From Endocalyx cinctus (lineage: Eukaryota > Ascomycota > Sordariomycetes > Amphisphaeriales > Apiosporaceae): a DNA stretch of 64,000 nucleotides. Of this stretch, positions 47,751 to 58,935 are shown piece after piece. The DNA lies in assembly GCA_001600455.1 (NCBI GenBank), contig BCKC01000010.1:564144-628143 (forward strand), written 5' to 3'. Both the position numbers and the translations under genes were made by a program. The notes under the pieces are model-generated. The model had not been told where the DNA came from and did not search any database. It was given only the letters and a program-made list of their open reading frames with translations. Every line of letters begins with the position of its first letter. Position 1 is the stretch's first letter.

Positions 47751-48704
47751 TCAGTCCTTGGAGCGGTGAAGGCTGCCGGTGACGTAGTTCTCGGCACCCA
47801 GAGCATCGATCGCGGCGATATCCTCGGGGGAGAGGGTGAAGTCGAAGGACTCGGCGTTGGACTTGATACGGTGGGCGGTGAGCGACTTGGGCAGGACGAC
47901 GTTGCCCCGGGCCGCGTTCCAGTTGAGCAGGATCTGGGCCGGGGTCTTGCCGTTCTTCTCGGCGATCCGGCCGATGACGGGGTCCTCGAGCTTGTTGCCC
48001 CGGGCGAGCGGGGAGTAGGCCTCGATGGCGATGCCGTGCTTACGGCAGACGTCGACGAGATCCTGACGCTGGCAGAACGGGTGCACCTCGATCTGGTTGA
48101 CGGCCGGGACGACGGTGGTCTCGGCCAGTAGGTCGTCCAGGTGCGACGCGCCGAAGTTGGAGACGCCGATGGAGCGCACCTTGCCGAGCTTCTGCGCCGT
48201 CTCGAGCGCGCGCCAGGACTCGTGTCGCTTCACCTTGCAGTCGGAGGGCGAGTGCATGAGGTACAGGTCGAAGTAGTCGAGCTGGAATTTCTTCAGCGAG
48301 TCGCACAGCGCGTTGAAGGTCGCCTCGTAGCCGTGGTCGGCGTCCCAAAGCTTGGTCGTCACGAAGACCTCGTGTCGCGGGGTGCCGGTCTTCTCGAACC
48401 ACCGCTTCAACGCGCGCCCGCACGCCTCCTCGTTCGCGTACCGTGCGGCCGAGTCAATGTGTCGGTAGCCGGCGTCGAGCGCGGCCATGACGGCGTCCTC
48501 GGTCTCCTGACCGTTGGGGGCCTTGTAGACACCTAATGCCAGCATAGGAATCTCATTGCCGTCGTTCAACTTGATAGTCTTAAGCGCAGGCGAAGAGAAC
48601 GGAGATTGTGACTCGATTGGAGACGAGTAACCACTGTCTTTGCGGATTGGCATCGCCAACTTCTTGAGACCAAGCTCTGGCTTTCGGTTCATGACTGCGG
48701 CCAT
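47751..48704 (-). CDS. Aldo-keto reductase
   Basis: A single exon gives 317 residues from ATG 48704; the frame is open further upstream but has no ATG there. The catalytic tetrad of the AKR superfamily is complete: D84 and Y89 in RHIDSAARYANEE, K118 in VTTKLWD, H151 in YLMHSP. IGVSNFGASHLDDLL, VNQIEVHPF and LPKSLTAHRIKSNAESFDF (the NADPH phosphate-binding segment) follow. Length matches a (beta/alpha)8 AKR. An N-terminal tail of about 40 residues (MNRKPELGLKKL...) precedes the barrel. It reduces aldehydes or sugars to alcohols with NADPH in the cytosol; the GCY1/YPR1 type is closest by eye. A TATATAAG box lies on the same strand at about 48949-48956, roughly 250 nt upstream. Confidence 0.93.
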   Translation of the reverse strand: MAAVMNRKPELGLKKLAMPIRKDSGYSSPIESQSPFSSPALKTIKLNDGNEIPMLALGVYKAPNGQETEDAVMAALDAGYRHIDSAARYANEEACGRALKRWFEKTGTPRHEVFVTTKLWDADHGYEATFNALCDSLKKFQLDYFDLYLMHSPSDCKVKRHESWRALETAQKLGKVRSIGVSNFGASHLDDLLAETTVVPAVNQIEVHPFCQRQDLVDVCRKHGIAIEAYSPLARGNKLEDPVIGRIAEKNGKTPAQILLNWNAARGNVVLPKSLTAHRIKSNAESFDFTLSPEDIAAIDALGAENYVTGSLHRSKD

Positions 48705-51700
48705 TTTGATTGTAGTAGGAAATGTGAAAAAGGATGCTAAAAGGGGTATCTTGAGAAAGGGGGGCGTGTAGGAGAAAATATGGAGAAAAGATCGTTTGAT
48801 TTTCCTGATAGACAAGATAGGCAAACTACCAAGTTTGATAATGACGAGACGAGATGTAAAGGTTGATGGATATAATATGGATAAGTTCAGGGATAGAAGG
48901 TAAGAGCGTAGAAGATATTCAGGAGGAAGTCGTTCCTTAGTGAGATCTTATATAAGGGGTAGGTGGGATGAACAGATGTATGGAGATGGATGGAGATGAA
49001 TGGAGTTGGAGATTCGGACCCCCATATGGAGAGATGCATCGTGACCCTTTTATATTTCTTACTCAGCTCTGCATGATTTAGTGGATTCAAAAGAGACGTA
49101 CTCCTTTATCTGGAATCGTTCGGCGAATGATGTTTGATAAAAAATTTGATCACTCAATCAATCCTTAGAACGTCGCAAAGGGCGGTTGTACAATTTTCTT
49201 TCTTCCCTACTCCCCTACTTCCTTTCTCGCTCTCATTTCCCTTCTTGCCCTCCTTTCCCCAGCTCCCTCCACGTTTAGTTAGTCGTGGAGAAGCTAATCA
49301 GGCTCACTAACCCTTGTTCCCATCAATCACGTCGAATAATCGGCGACCAGCTTGAATCGGTCTCCATCATCTCCTATTTTATTTCATCATCGCCTTCAAC
49401 TTACTTGTGGCAGCGTCCTCAGCGCCCCACGACAGAAACATAATCCTTAGACTTTAGCTCATCGTGCAGTCTTATGTATTTCTCCGAAGGTGAGGTGACG
49501 ATGCGCAGAATAATGTGGTGACACATGCAGGATACTAAGCCCATCCGAAACACCCGACTCATGTATTATGTATATCACCGGCCGTCAATATCCCAATCAC
49601 CGCGCATATATCGCGTACACATCCTAGATATGGTAGGGTCGCGGTCCCATCCGTGATCCGCAATTGATCCACAGCAACAAACTCATCGGATGCGGCTCAC
49701 GGAACACTACGTCACCGGTATCCATCCCCAGTGCTTATTTCCACTTAAAAACCACTTAAAAACCACTTATTCGACTTAAACGATACGTAAATAGCATGCG
49801 AGGTCCCTGAAGATAAACGGACCGACATGTGAAGATTTTCGTCGCTCGCATCAAGTTTTCTTAGGGTTGTATCGGTGGAGCATAAATGCATGGCTAAGCG
49901 GCTAGGATCAGTAAATAACCACGAAATTTATAAAGAAATCAATCAAAAAATAATCAATAAAAATTAAAGAGAGAAAACCAATTCTATCTATATCCTAAAG
50001 TGCCTATACTGCCTCTTTCTTACAGCCCTGTGAGATTGGACTTTGTTTCACCAATTATTTGTCACACCAAACAGGTCAAAAGAGGAAATATTCAAATACA
50101 TGTCAAACGCGGCAACTCATTCGTCATTTCAGGATATGTTACCCGTCCTGCCGTCCTGCCGTCCTGCCATCCTGGCGGTCTTGGAGCCCCGCTCTATTTA
50201 TCTAGGTGGATACGACGATCAACATTAAACGTTATCATATCAGTTCACCACTTTCTCACCGCCAGCCAGGTTAGGTATTAGATAGGTAGATAGGACTTGA
50301 TACAGGAGGGTCAGACGGGATAATTATCTTGCTTTGGTTGCATATTTTTTTTTATTCCAAGACATAGTATACATCTCGTTTACGTTGTCACATCAAGGGT
50401 CTATTGAGGAGATGTAACGTATACACTACAGAATCCTTATAAGCAGATGCCAATCCCCCTGATTTATACCTTATTAACCGGAACCAGTAGCTGATCAGGA
50501 TGTAACCACGGGGTTAGTACATATGTGGAAGGCAGGAAGACCTATGCATATATGTTTATGCAGTGGGAGCGGTACACCGCGTATAGATCCACAAGACGGG
50601 ATTGTAAGGATAGAAGAAAAAGAAAAAGAAAATTAAAATTTCCAGAACATGAAAAGATATCGCGATTGGGGTGTTAATGGCTGTGCCGTGCGCTGTGCGT
50701 CGACACTCGGATATGTCTACCTACTTTTCCGTCGAGTCGGCATATAACACGATAGACATACAGCAGTAGACTATGCGAGCTGTTATCTCGCATGATGAGT
50801 CAAGCTACGCTGTTCTGACGATGATCGCGTATGAAATCAAATGAGGTTGAAATGTGATATCTCGGTTGATTCTTGTGGCTGCATGGCGATATCGGCAACT
50901 CTCATGCCACCGGTACTTTACTCGATTAAAAATCTTCCGCGGTAACACAGACCAAAGCGTGGTCCGTTATCGCATTTCCTCCCTATTACCTTGAAAGTAA
51001 TTATTGTTCACCTTAGTAGAAGTTTATGAATAGAAGAAAGTTTTTGCCTGAGACCTGCTTGTTCAATGATGTCTTCTTTTTGTAAAATAATCGCCGTTTT
51101 TAGACCGCGGTCAACCGTCGCAATTACTTGACCTTTCATTTCAGCAAGTGATCGCAATATAAACACATCAAGGCAACTCTTAGGCTACATCATTTTCTGA
51201 TCCTTCATCTCCATGTGACCATCATTATAATGATTATCGTTACTATCTCACGTCAGAACGGTTAAAGTAAGTGCTGGAAAATGCGATGTTGTACTGAGCT
51301 AAAGTTTAATTACGACGAGCTTCGTAGTTTTGATTCACGTACCACGAACTGTAGCGAATCCTTCTGATTATCGGACGTCCTACATAATACTCAGTCACAT
51401 TGAAACCCAAAATCTCCATCAGTCTACATGCATATATACACCTTAAAGTAGAGTCGGTAAACGGAAATAATACAGAGCGAGTTGACGTGTCATGGTAGCG
51501 ATGCAAATAACAAATAACAGAGATAACATATCATCAACATCATCATTATCATATTTGTCTGCATGATAAATTATAGGAATGGTAAATAATAAGCATACTT
51601 CTGACATTAAACAAGAAGTGAGTTTGCGACCGGATCGCTTGAGCTTTGTTGTTGCGCCTAGCGTCCTCAGAGCGCCCGCGCCGACCGTCTCTCAAACATA

Positions 51701-52632
51701 AGCAGAGACTTCGGACCTCGCCTCTCGCTTCGGGTATTCCTCTGATGTCGTGAAACCGATCGCAAATATCCTCCGGCATATCCCGATTCCGCCCCGCCCC
51801 GGGCAAAATAATTTAGCGCTTTCAGGCCCCAAATCCAACATCTAACGTGTTCGCCCACCCAAGACCCACAGCCCGCGTAAGGACCGATTTTCCGTCTCCT
51901 GTTTTTTTATTTCTTCCTTGCTTCTCCCCTGAGTTTTCCCCCATTCCGGACTCTGGGGTCTGGGGAGCTGGAGCACATTGATATTTTGTTGGTAATGAAA
52001 TTATGAAGATCGTTGAATATAACCTATTGCGGAAGAAACGTGGCCGTCTTTCACGGGCATTTCTTTCGAAAAGTTCCCGGTTTCTGGAACGGATGAGTTC
52101 GTCGCGCCATGCCCACAGAAACGTGGCTGTACCACGCTATCGGTCCCTAATCTGGCCTGGCGTGCATTAGATCCGTAGATATATTATTTCCCGAGAGAGG
52201 TAAAGTTATGTTTAAATAATTAAACAAGGCTCCGCAAAACACTGGAGATGGCGAAGCATTATATCGTCATCTCGCAGCTTAGGCTCCGTATCATCGAGAT
52301 GTTGGCAAGCCTTGCCGATTTGTATCTGAAAGAGATGTTCAGCAGAAATCTACCCATAGATTCTGACCTGTTACTCAAATCGTATCTTTCGACGTGCCGG
52401 TACGATTCGCGGTGGTAAAAGAACGCGTGGCATGATATACAGATCGCAATTAATCGTAAGGATCGTTTATTAGCAATGGATTCCTACTGTCTTCCAAATG
52501 GTGATCATAATCTAGGTAGATATCCCTCTCGATTCTCCGCTCTTTATTTTCTTAACGCAAAAGGCGGAGAGAAGAAAAATAAAAAAACAAAGGGGGCTGA
52601 CGTTACAATGCCTTACGCATGAAACTCGGCGT
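48705..52632. other. Gene-poor AT-rich region with small tandem repeats
   Basis: Apart from the first few hundred bases (aldo-keto reductase promoter) no gene is seen. Short tandem repeats: an 11-nt unit CCACTTAAAAA in about three copies at 49741-49770, and an 8-nt unit GTCCTGCC in about three copies at about 50144-50168. A GC-rich island at 51660-51860 has only short frames without recognisable sequence. Confidence 0.45.
48949..48956 (-). promoter_or_regulatory. Candidate TATA box of the aldo-keto reductase gene
   Basis: TATATAAG in the minus orientation, about 250 nt upstream of the ATG, within a purine-rich leader region. Motif match only. Confidence 0.35.
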
Positions 52633-52839
52633 TTAGCAAATTGAAAACAACAAACATCGCAGCATACCTCCCAAAGCGGGCACGCCGTATCTGTAATACC
52701 CTTCGAATCGGTCTCTGAGGTCTTCGTGGTTGAACGCAGCGTCTAGTCTGATATGAGAGACTTGGAAGCCCTCAAAAGTAACCACGCCATACCCAGCAAG
52801 CACGAAGGGATAATCATGCCATATTGCTTTTGATTGTCA
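52633..52839 (-). pseudogene. Orphan coding island, possibly the last exon of a decayed gene
   Basis: Minus-strand codons starting after an AAAAG acceptor-like site (about 52839) read IWHDYPFVLAGYGVVTFEGF, QVSHIRLDAAFNHEDLRDRF and EGYYRYGVPALGGMLRCLL before a TAA stop at 52635-52633. The about 67 codons have balanced, protein-like composition and GC content well above the flanks. No matching upstream exon with ATG is seen in the AT-rich 52.84-53.4 kb stretch. I do not recognise the family. It may be a surviving exon of a degraded gene or a fragment left by a transposition or deletion event. Confidence 0.4.
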
Positions 52840-53462
52840 TTATGGTATATCACAAGACGCGATGGGTAATAACTTCTACAAGTCAACATACGTTATTCCT
52901 ATTGATATAATGAGATATTGTGATAGGTGATTATAGGCTCGGAATCGAGTAAGTATATCTATTGAACTTTAACAATCACCCCTTCGTATTTGGACCCATA
53001 GTCAATTTCCTAGATGAAGACTTTACACATCTATCTGCTGCGGGTTTTTTACCCCGTCGTTCAGATTCCAAGTTTCACCTGAATTTTTCAGCACTTCGAA
53101 TGAGAGACGAGTGTAACTGACATACCTTACTGAGCCCAATTGTGAAGAATATTTTAGTGGTCCTTGAAGACACCATCAATTCCCACAGTCGAACCTGGGA
53201 GAGAGATACCTAATGCATCATGTCTTCTTCGGTACAACATTCTAGTTTTACAGAAGGTTAAGATTCACAAAAGTTCCTGTGGTGGGATAAATGGACAGGT
53301 GGTGGGTCATTAAGCATGCATATCTATACCTAAATCTATACCCTCTACCGTCTATATGACAATTTAATTTTTCTCTGAATAGTATGTACAAGAAGTTAAC
53401 CGCTATAAACAGGAAACCAAAATGTGCCTCAAATCGGTTACCATCCCTCTTTTTTTCTCTCT
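52840..53462. other. Gene-free AT-rich spacer
   Basis: 3' region of the cellobiose dehydrogenase gene and flank of the orphan coding island; no gene is visible. Confidence 0.45.
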
Positions 53463-55892
53463 TTACTTATACAAGAGATGTCCTCTACTACGAAAGCCTG
53501 CTTTGCGGGTAGTATGTCCTCCAACTCGAAGCTTAGGGCTCCATGATCGAGAGTCGCCACTACGTTTAGTAGCGAGAATAGCAGCGTCGTCGTCATCTTC
53601 GACCGCTAGACCATCCAGAGCCAAGATCTTATCTACGGCCCTCTCGGCCGCGACCATGACGATCGCCTGGGTGTTACCGGTCGGCAGGTCGGGGTGCATG
53701 CTAGCATCGACGACGAACAAGTTGTCCGTGCCGTAGACTTTAGTGTTTGTATCGACGACGGCCGTGCCGTTCCCGTTCCTGCCGTCGTCGACGCCCATCT
53801 TGGCCGACCCTACGTAGTGCGCGCCCGTGACCAAGGTCGATTTCACGTTCTCGTACAGCTCCTCGCCCGTGATGCCCGACGGGGCCGCCGTCCCGTTGGC
53901 TAGCTGCAGCGTCAGCGTCGAGTTCTCCCGGAAGGCCATCGAGATCAGCCGGTCGAAAAATTCCGTGTACGCCTCGATGTCGCCTTGCGTCTGGAGCCAG
54001 GGCGAACCGGTGAACTCGGTGTTCGCGCCGGTCGAGTCGAGACTTAGGTCCGTCGATGACGTTAACCCGTGCGTGACGTATAGCTTGATTTTGACGGTGT
54101 TGTCCGATGGGCTGTTGCACGTTCCTTGGAGGTAGCGGGTGATATTGTCGCTAGGCGACTTCACCGAGGTGTAGAAGTTGAGGCGTTGACCCGATTGGGT
54201 GAGGAGTCCCGATCCCTGGCTCCATAGACCAATTGTGGCGTTGTCGGGAGATGTGAATGACGTCTCGCTCAAAGACTCAAGGCCGGCCTTTACGCCTAGT
54301 GTGATGCTGATAATGGGGTGGTCCTTAATTCCAACGCCGACGGGAAGCTCAATGTATTCACTTTCCAAAGGCAGCTGAACGGTTGAAGGTACCTTGCTAA
54401 TTTCGTCGGTGGGGCCTATACCACTGTAGAACAGTATACGCGGGGTTGACATGGCTCCGCTAGCGAGTATAACCTTTCCGGTGTTGGGAGTAACGTTGAT
54501 AGTGGCATGAGTTCCGTCGCTATTTTCGATTTCGACTCCAGATACCCAAGTGCCGTTCCGAACGGCTCGGACGACTTTAGTGTTTAGAGACAGCTCAAAA
54601 TTATCCAGGTCCTCGACAAGAGGGAGGTAAGTCTTAACCGGACCACCACGCATATGATTGTAAATATTCCAAGCCGGGTGCATATAGACATTATTTTTCT
54701 CGTTGGGCTTGCTTAGGATGCTCGATTCCGAAAAGCCGTTTGATTGAAAGAACGCCGATAGAACGTCCCACGCTCCCTGATCATAGCGCTCTCCGTTCGC
54801 GGAGGGAAGCTCTGTTCCGGGATTTCGAGAGAAGAACCGATTGTACGCCGCCCGCACATCTTTAGACTTCCATCCGGCAGGCCATTTGTCGTCGAAGTCG
54901 TGGTCTGGAGGCTTCACAAACATCAAGGCATTGACCATACCGCCGCCGCCTAAGATACATCCAGCTTGATCGGCAGTGTCCGAGCAATAAGTGTCCGCGT
55001 CTACCTCACCGGATAAATAGTATGCCAGGCCGGGAACGTCGAAGGCAGTGACGGAACTGTTCCATGACACAAGCTCGGTGCCTCCAGTAGAGTAAGTAGA
55101 AGCACCTCCGCGCTCGACCAGCAGGACAGAAGCGCCGGTCTCAGCGAGCCGTTCGGCTACCACGAGACCGGCGGGCCCGGCGCCAGCAACGATATAATCG
55201 TAAGTCACGTTGGAGGTCGGAGCCGCCGGGGGCTCTCCGGTGGAAGTGGTAGTTTCAGGGTCGGCGGTATCTGTCGTGTTCGACGCCATGGCAGCCCATT
55301 TCGCGTAGTCGGAGGACTTCGTGGCCTCTAAGCTCAGGGAGAAGGTTCCGAAGCCGCCGTCGTGGAACTTCAACGCGCTGGCCGAGTTGGATACATCACT
55401 GGGAGACTCGGTCGAGTAGGCGTAGGCGAGGGTCGCGTTGGTGTCGTTGGCAGAGAAGGAGTCGGATCCTCCGGTGATGCAGCCGGCGCAGACGAACGTG
55501 GCTGAGTAATGAGTCGAGTTCACAAAAGTGCCGCTTTCGATAGGCGAAAGGGTCACGTTTCCAGAGTAAACAGACGGGGAAGAGTACGAGGTTGCGATAC
55601 GCGGGGACATCATGATCTCATCATCGTTAGGCCAGACGACGGCTAAGAGGTGGTTCGACATCATGGAGCCGAAATCGAAGCCTGCCCATCCCGTGCCGTT
55701 GTCGGAAGGCCCGACGATCTGTAGGATGACATCTGTTGTTGGATTCTCTGGTAAAGCCAGACCAACCGTGAGACCAGAGCCATCGGTATACCCGGCGAAA
55801 GAAATGTTGGTATTGCTGTCTATGTAGTTTACATTACCAGCAGCTGCAGCACCCAGTACTAGCAAGGGGGTGTAAAAGACATACGTCTTCAT
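53463..55892 (-). CDS. Cellobiose dehydrogenase (cytochrome AA8 plus GMC flavin domain AA3_1)
   Basis: A single exon of 809 residues. A signal peptide covers residues 1-18 (LLVLGAAAAG). The N-terminal cytochrome domain (about 20-190) has Met78 in MSNHLLAVVWP and His177 in KFHDGG, matching the heme b axial ligands of this family, and a Cys135/Cys138 pair. A Thr/Pro linker (about 205-228) leads to the GMC flavodehydrogenase: FAD motif VAGAGPAGLVVAERL at 235-249, GCILGGGGMVNALMFVKP, catalytic His692 in GAHYVGSAKMG and Asn740 in PTGNTQA. The enzyme oxidises cellobiose at the flavin and passes electrons through the heme to partners such as lytic polysaccharide monooxygenases outside the cell. It lacks a C-terminal cellulose-binding module; the tail is basic and short. 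It is intronless, unlike most genes here. A minus-strand TATA-like sequence lies near 56099-56108. Confidence 0.95.
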   Translation of the reverse strand: MKTYVFYTPLLVLGAAAAGNVNYIDSNTNISFAGYTDGSGLTVGLALPENPTTDVILQIVGPSDNGTGWAGFDFGSMMSNHLLAVVWPNDDEIMMSPRIATSYSSPSVYSGNVTLSPIESGTFVNSTHYSATFVCAGCITGGSDSFSANDTNATLAYAYSTESPSDVSNSASALKFHDGGFGTFSLSLEATKSSDYAKWAAMASNTTDTADPETTTSTGEPPAAPTSNVTYDYIVAGAGPAGLVVAERLAETGASVLLVERGGASTYSTGGTELVSWNSSVTAFDVPGLAYYLSGEVDADTYCSDTADQAGCILGGGGMVNALMFVKPPDHDFDDKWPAGWKSKDVRAAYNRFFSRNPGTELPSANGERYDQGAWDVLSAFFQSNGFSESSILSKPNEKNNVYMHPAWNIYNHMRGGPVKTYLPLVEDLDNFELSLNTKVVRAVRNGTWVSGVEIENSDGTHATINVTPNTGKVILASGAMSTPRILFYSGIGPTDEISKVPSTVQLPLESEYIELPVGVGIKDHPIISITLGVKAGLESLSETSFTSPDNATIGLWSQGSGLLTQSGQRLNFYTSVKSPSDNITRYLQGTCNSPSDNTVKIKLYVTHGLTSSTDLSLDSTGANTEFTGSPWLQTQGDIEAYTEFFDRLISMAFRENSTLTLQLANGTAAPSGITGEELYENVKSTLVTGAHYVGSAKMGVDDGRNGNGTAVVDTNTKVYGTDNLFVVDASMHPDLPTGNTQAIVMVAAERAVDKILALDGLAVEDDDDAAILATKRSGDSRSWSPKLRVGGHTTRKAGFRSRGHLLYK

Positions 55893-58434
55893 TGTGAAGA
55901 CTCAGTCAAATTTTATAAGATGTATCGGTACAAAAGGGAAAAAAGAAAGAGGTGAAGACAGGAAAAGAGGGAAGGATATGGAAATACCGGGTGCGGTTAA
56001 ACGAATGTATACATTTGTGTAAAGAAAGTATAGTATGTGCCAAGAAACACTACGAGTCCCCATCGTGGCATATACGTGGTGATGGGGATATGAAAAGACT
56101 TATAAATATTCATCACAGTGTCTCTCTCTACATGGTTATCCTAACTAATTAATACTTCATGCTCATTGGTAAATCTAGCTTTATCTGTCTATACCAGAAT
56201 TCCAAATCCGTAACAGTTGCCGATGCATATTGGTAACTAATTGATAAAGCATGACCAAAAGAAGAAGAAAAACAGTATCAAGAGACTTGCGATCCTAAAC
56301 TAATTATTCTCATTCGCGATTTTGGATTAATCTGTTGGAGCTAGGTATGAAAATGGTAGGAGAGAGATTAAATTGGGGGTTCTTGCAGATCCAAATCCAT
56401 GGTTACGAGTACCAATTAAATTCTTTCAAGTCAGGTAGTGATACGTTATAGGAAGGCATTTATTCGTCCATCGGAAAAGAGGATGTTTCTGAAATAGTTT
56501 ACCTAGTTTATACTATACACGATCTTATCAGATAAATAATATTGCCGCCTTATCTGATTTTATCTGACACAACCGACCAAGGGGTAAAACGATCATCCGA
56601 AGTTCGATTGGATCGGAGGAATTTAGTTGTACCTGGATCCCTTAACATTTAATGCCAAGGCTCCCTTTACTACGAGCGCTATACTACATACACGTATAGG
56701 TCTCATCTTTGAGAATATACATATTTCATGAGGGGGCATATTGGTTTGGGTTTTTGCACTCTTCTCCTAATTACAGTAGTTAACCAATTATCATAATACA
56801 TACGTACGTACTGTACCGCGTACACATAGAATGAAATTTAAAAAAAAATATCCTCTTTTTTTTTTTCTCTTTGGCGATATGTGGAGCAGGTTAGACTAGA
56901 AAAGTACGTATTTTCTTTTACTGTCTTGTCTTGATGGATAACGATGGTGAAAGCTAACTGAAAAGGGATGGTTTGATTTTTTTTTCTCCTCCTCTCTCTT
57001 CTCTCATACTAGCGTACTACATATTAAAACCCTGAAACTGGGATTCTCACCTTTCCAACTGTGGAAGCCAATGAGTGTGGAAGCCAATGAGATTAACTTT
57101 GATTTTCCTTTCAAATTAGAAACATGGTTATACGCAATATGCTATACATATATGCAAAATTTAGTGTGCGTAGTATGCAGTATGCAGTATGCAGTAGTCT
57201 CTGCAGCATGCATTGATGACAGGCAGCCTGCACACTGTAAGTACGTACGCCCACTCATGGATGGATGGATACAACTTATATTAAACTCACGTGATCAACC
57301 TCAATGGTGGATGAGGCCCATAAGCAAGCTCTAAAGTACGTGTACATGTATATAGTTAACTATACAAGTAAACTGCCAAGGTGCCAAGGCTGTTTTATTT
57401 AACTAATGACATTGTCAAATACACTACCGCAGAGTAATTGAAAATACGGAGTATAAAAATAACCAATCGAGGGAAAAGGCTAGGATTCAAATTAGTTGAT
57501 TACGTCAAATTTCAATTTTCGCTTAAAAGGTACACGGATGAGGAACAAGGGGGTATTTATCGAGAAAAGAGAAAGATATGAAGGAAGTGTTTGGGCAGGA
57601 ATAGGAGGTTGGTATGTTCTTTAGTATAAAGTTGAGGACTAAAGCTAATTATCCTTACTATGTAAACTCACTTGCCTGGTGAGCAAAGCATGATCTTAAG
57701 AAATCTACCCCATCTGTATTCTGTGCACAGAGAGGGATAACAGTATACTAACTAGTAGTTAGATAAGATATGAAATATCGAGAAGCAGCTTTGAGCGGCA
57801 GCCTGCGAATATGTCGATTACGCATAACATAACAATACGCAAGCCAACTATCGGTTGATAGAGGTAAATTTTATATATTTGGATAAAGTACTTCTTTCCT
57901 GCCTCATTCGTTACTCCAAATTCGTTCTCCTGTTAAAAACACAAAGTTGGGATTTGGAACTGATTAGAGTCTGAAAAGAAATTATTCAAACCTACTTGTA
58001 CATCACATGTGATTATCAGACAGGTGAATCAAGTGGCTATTTGATGACTATTATTTTAAGAATAAGAGCAACTAGAAAGAATACCTGAAACCCCCAAAGA
58101 TCAACTCATGAAGCGAAGATACATTTGTTCGCACTCACAATTATCCAACGGAATAAGCGCACTCATAACCACACATGTTCATGCCATTTGAGTTAACACC
58201 ATAGAATAACTACGTGCCTAGAATAGAAGCTTATTCACACTAGATTATTGAGAAGCAGAATGGAAAGTAATAGACTCAAACACAAACCTGAAAAGTATTT
58301 AACCCAGCGTACTTGAAACTTCGATTTTCGAATCTTCAAGAAAATAAAAGAAATAAACCAGCCATTTTATCCACTAGCATATATAAGCTAATCCTCCAGC
58401 TGAATCAGAATATTGTCTCAATAATAGTATCCAG
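55893..58434. other. Gene-free AT-rich spacer
   Basis: Upstream region of the cellobiose dehydrogenase gene, and beyond. Includes a 7-nt tandem repeat (GTATGCA) in about three copies at 57174-57194, GTAC-rich palindromic words near 56800-56823, and T/A-runs. No gene is supported. Confidence 0.5.
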
Positions 58435-58935
58435 ATGTTGAATGGAACAAGGAAAGGCTTAGATAATGCTAAAACTCGAACATTTAAGGACTGCCTAAAT
58501 GATGGAGCCACGAAATTCCTCAAGAAGATACTACCGAAGGAAGACATTGGACAAAAAGAATCCCTATCGGCTTCCGATAATGACGAAGCTCCGTTTGAAG
58601 CTACGGGTATCGTCTCCCCAAATATGGTGCAGTCCATAACGTCCTCGTCTGAATTGGAAGACAGGAGAAGGGCTGCAGAGTTTCAAAATACGTCGATAAA
58701 TAGAGAAGACACAATGAAATTACAGCGAAAGAAACTGAGCAAGGCACATAAACACGCAAATCAGAAAATGGATGAGTTTGAGGATATGTTTAAACCTACT
58801 ATAGGCGATGCCTCAAATGGCAAAATCGCCGAGAAAAGCAAGATGTTATCTGACAGAGGAACAGAACGAAAAACTGCTGATAGATGGAGTGACACCAAGA
58901 AATGGTTCACGGAAGAGTTAAAGAAGTATAGGTAA
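58435..58935 (+). CDS. Hypothetical charged protein, 166 residues
   Basis: ATG 58435 to stop 58935 encodes a highly charged, Lys/Glu/Asp-rich protein without membrane helices. A KFLKKILPKED segment follows near residue 30, then an acidic-polar stretch, an ELEDRRRAAEFQNTS segment and a Lys-rich helix (KLQRKKLSKAHKHANQKMDEFEDMF) that could form a coiled coil. It ends with DRWSDTKKWFTEELKKYR. No family is recognised. Codon composition is AT-richer than for confident genes, so it may be a young or marginal gene. Confidence 0.45.
   Translation: MLNGTRKGLDNAKTRTFKDCLNDGATKFLKKILPKEDIGQKESLSASDNDEAPFEATGIVSPNMVQSITSSSELEDRRRAAEFQNTSINREDTMKLQRKKLSKAHKHANQKMDEFEDMFKPTIGDASNGKIAEKSKMLSDRGTERKTADRWSDTKKWFTEELKKYR

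Noticed and set aside
51549..51858. GC-rich island with two overlapping minus-strand frames
   Set aside because: Frames are Arg/Gly-rich and unrecognised, without splice signals; kept only as part of the spacer description.
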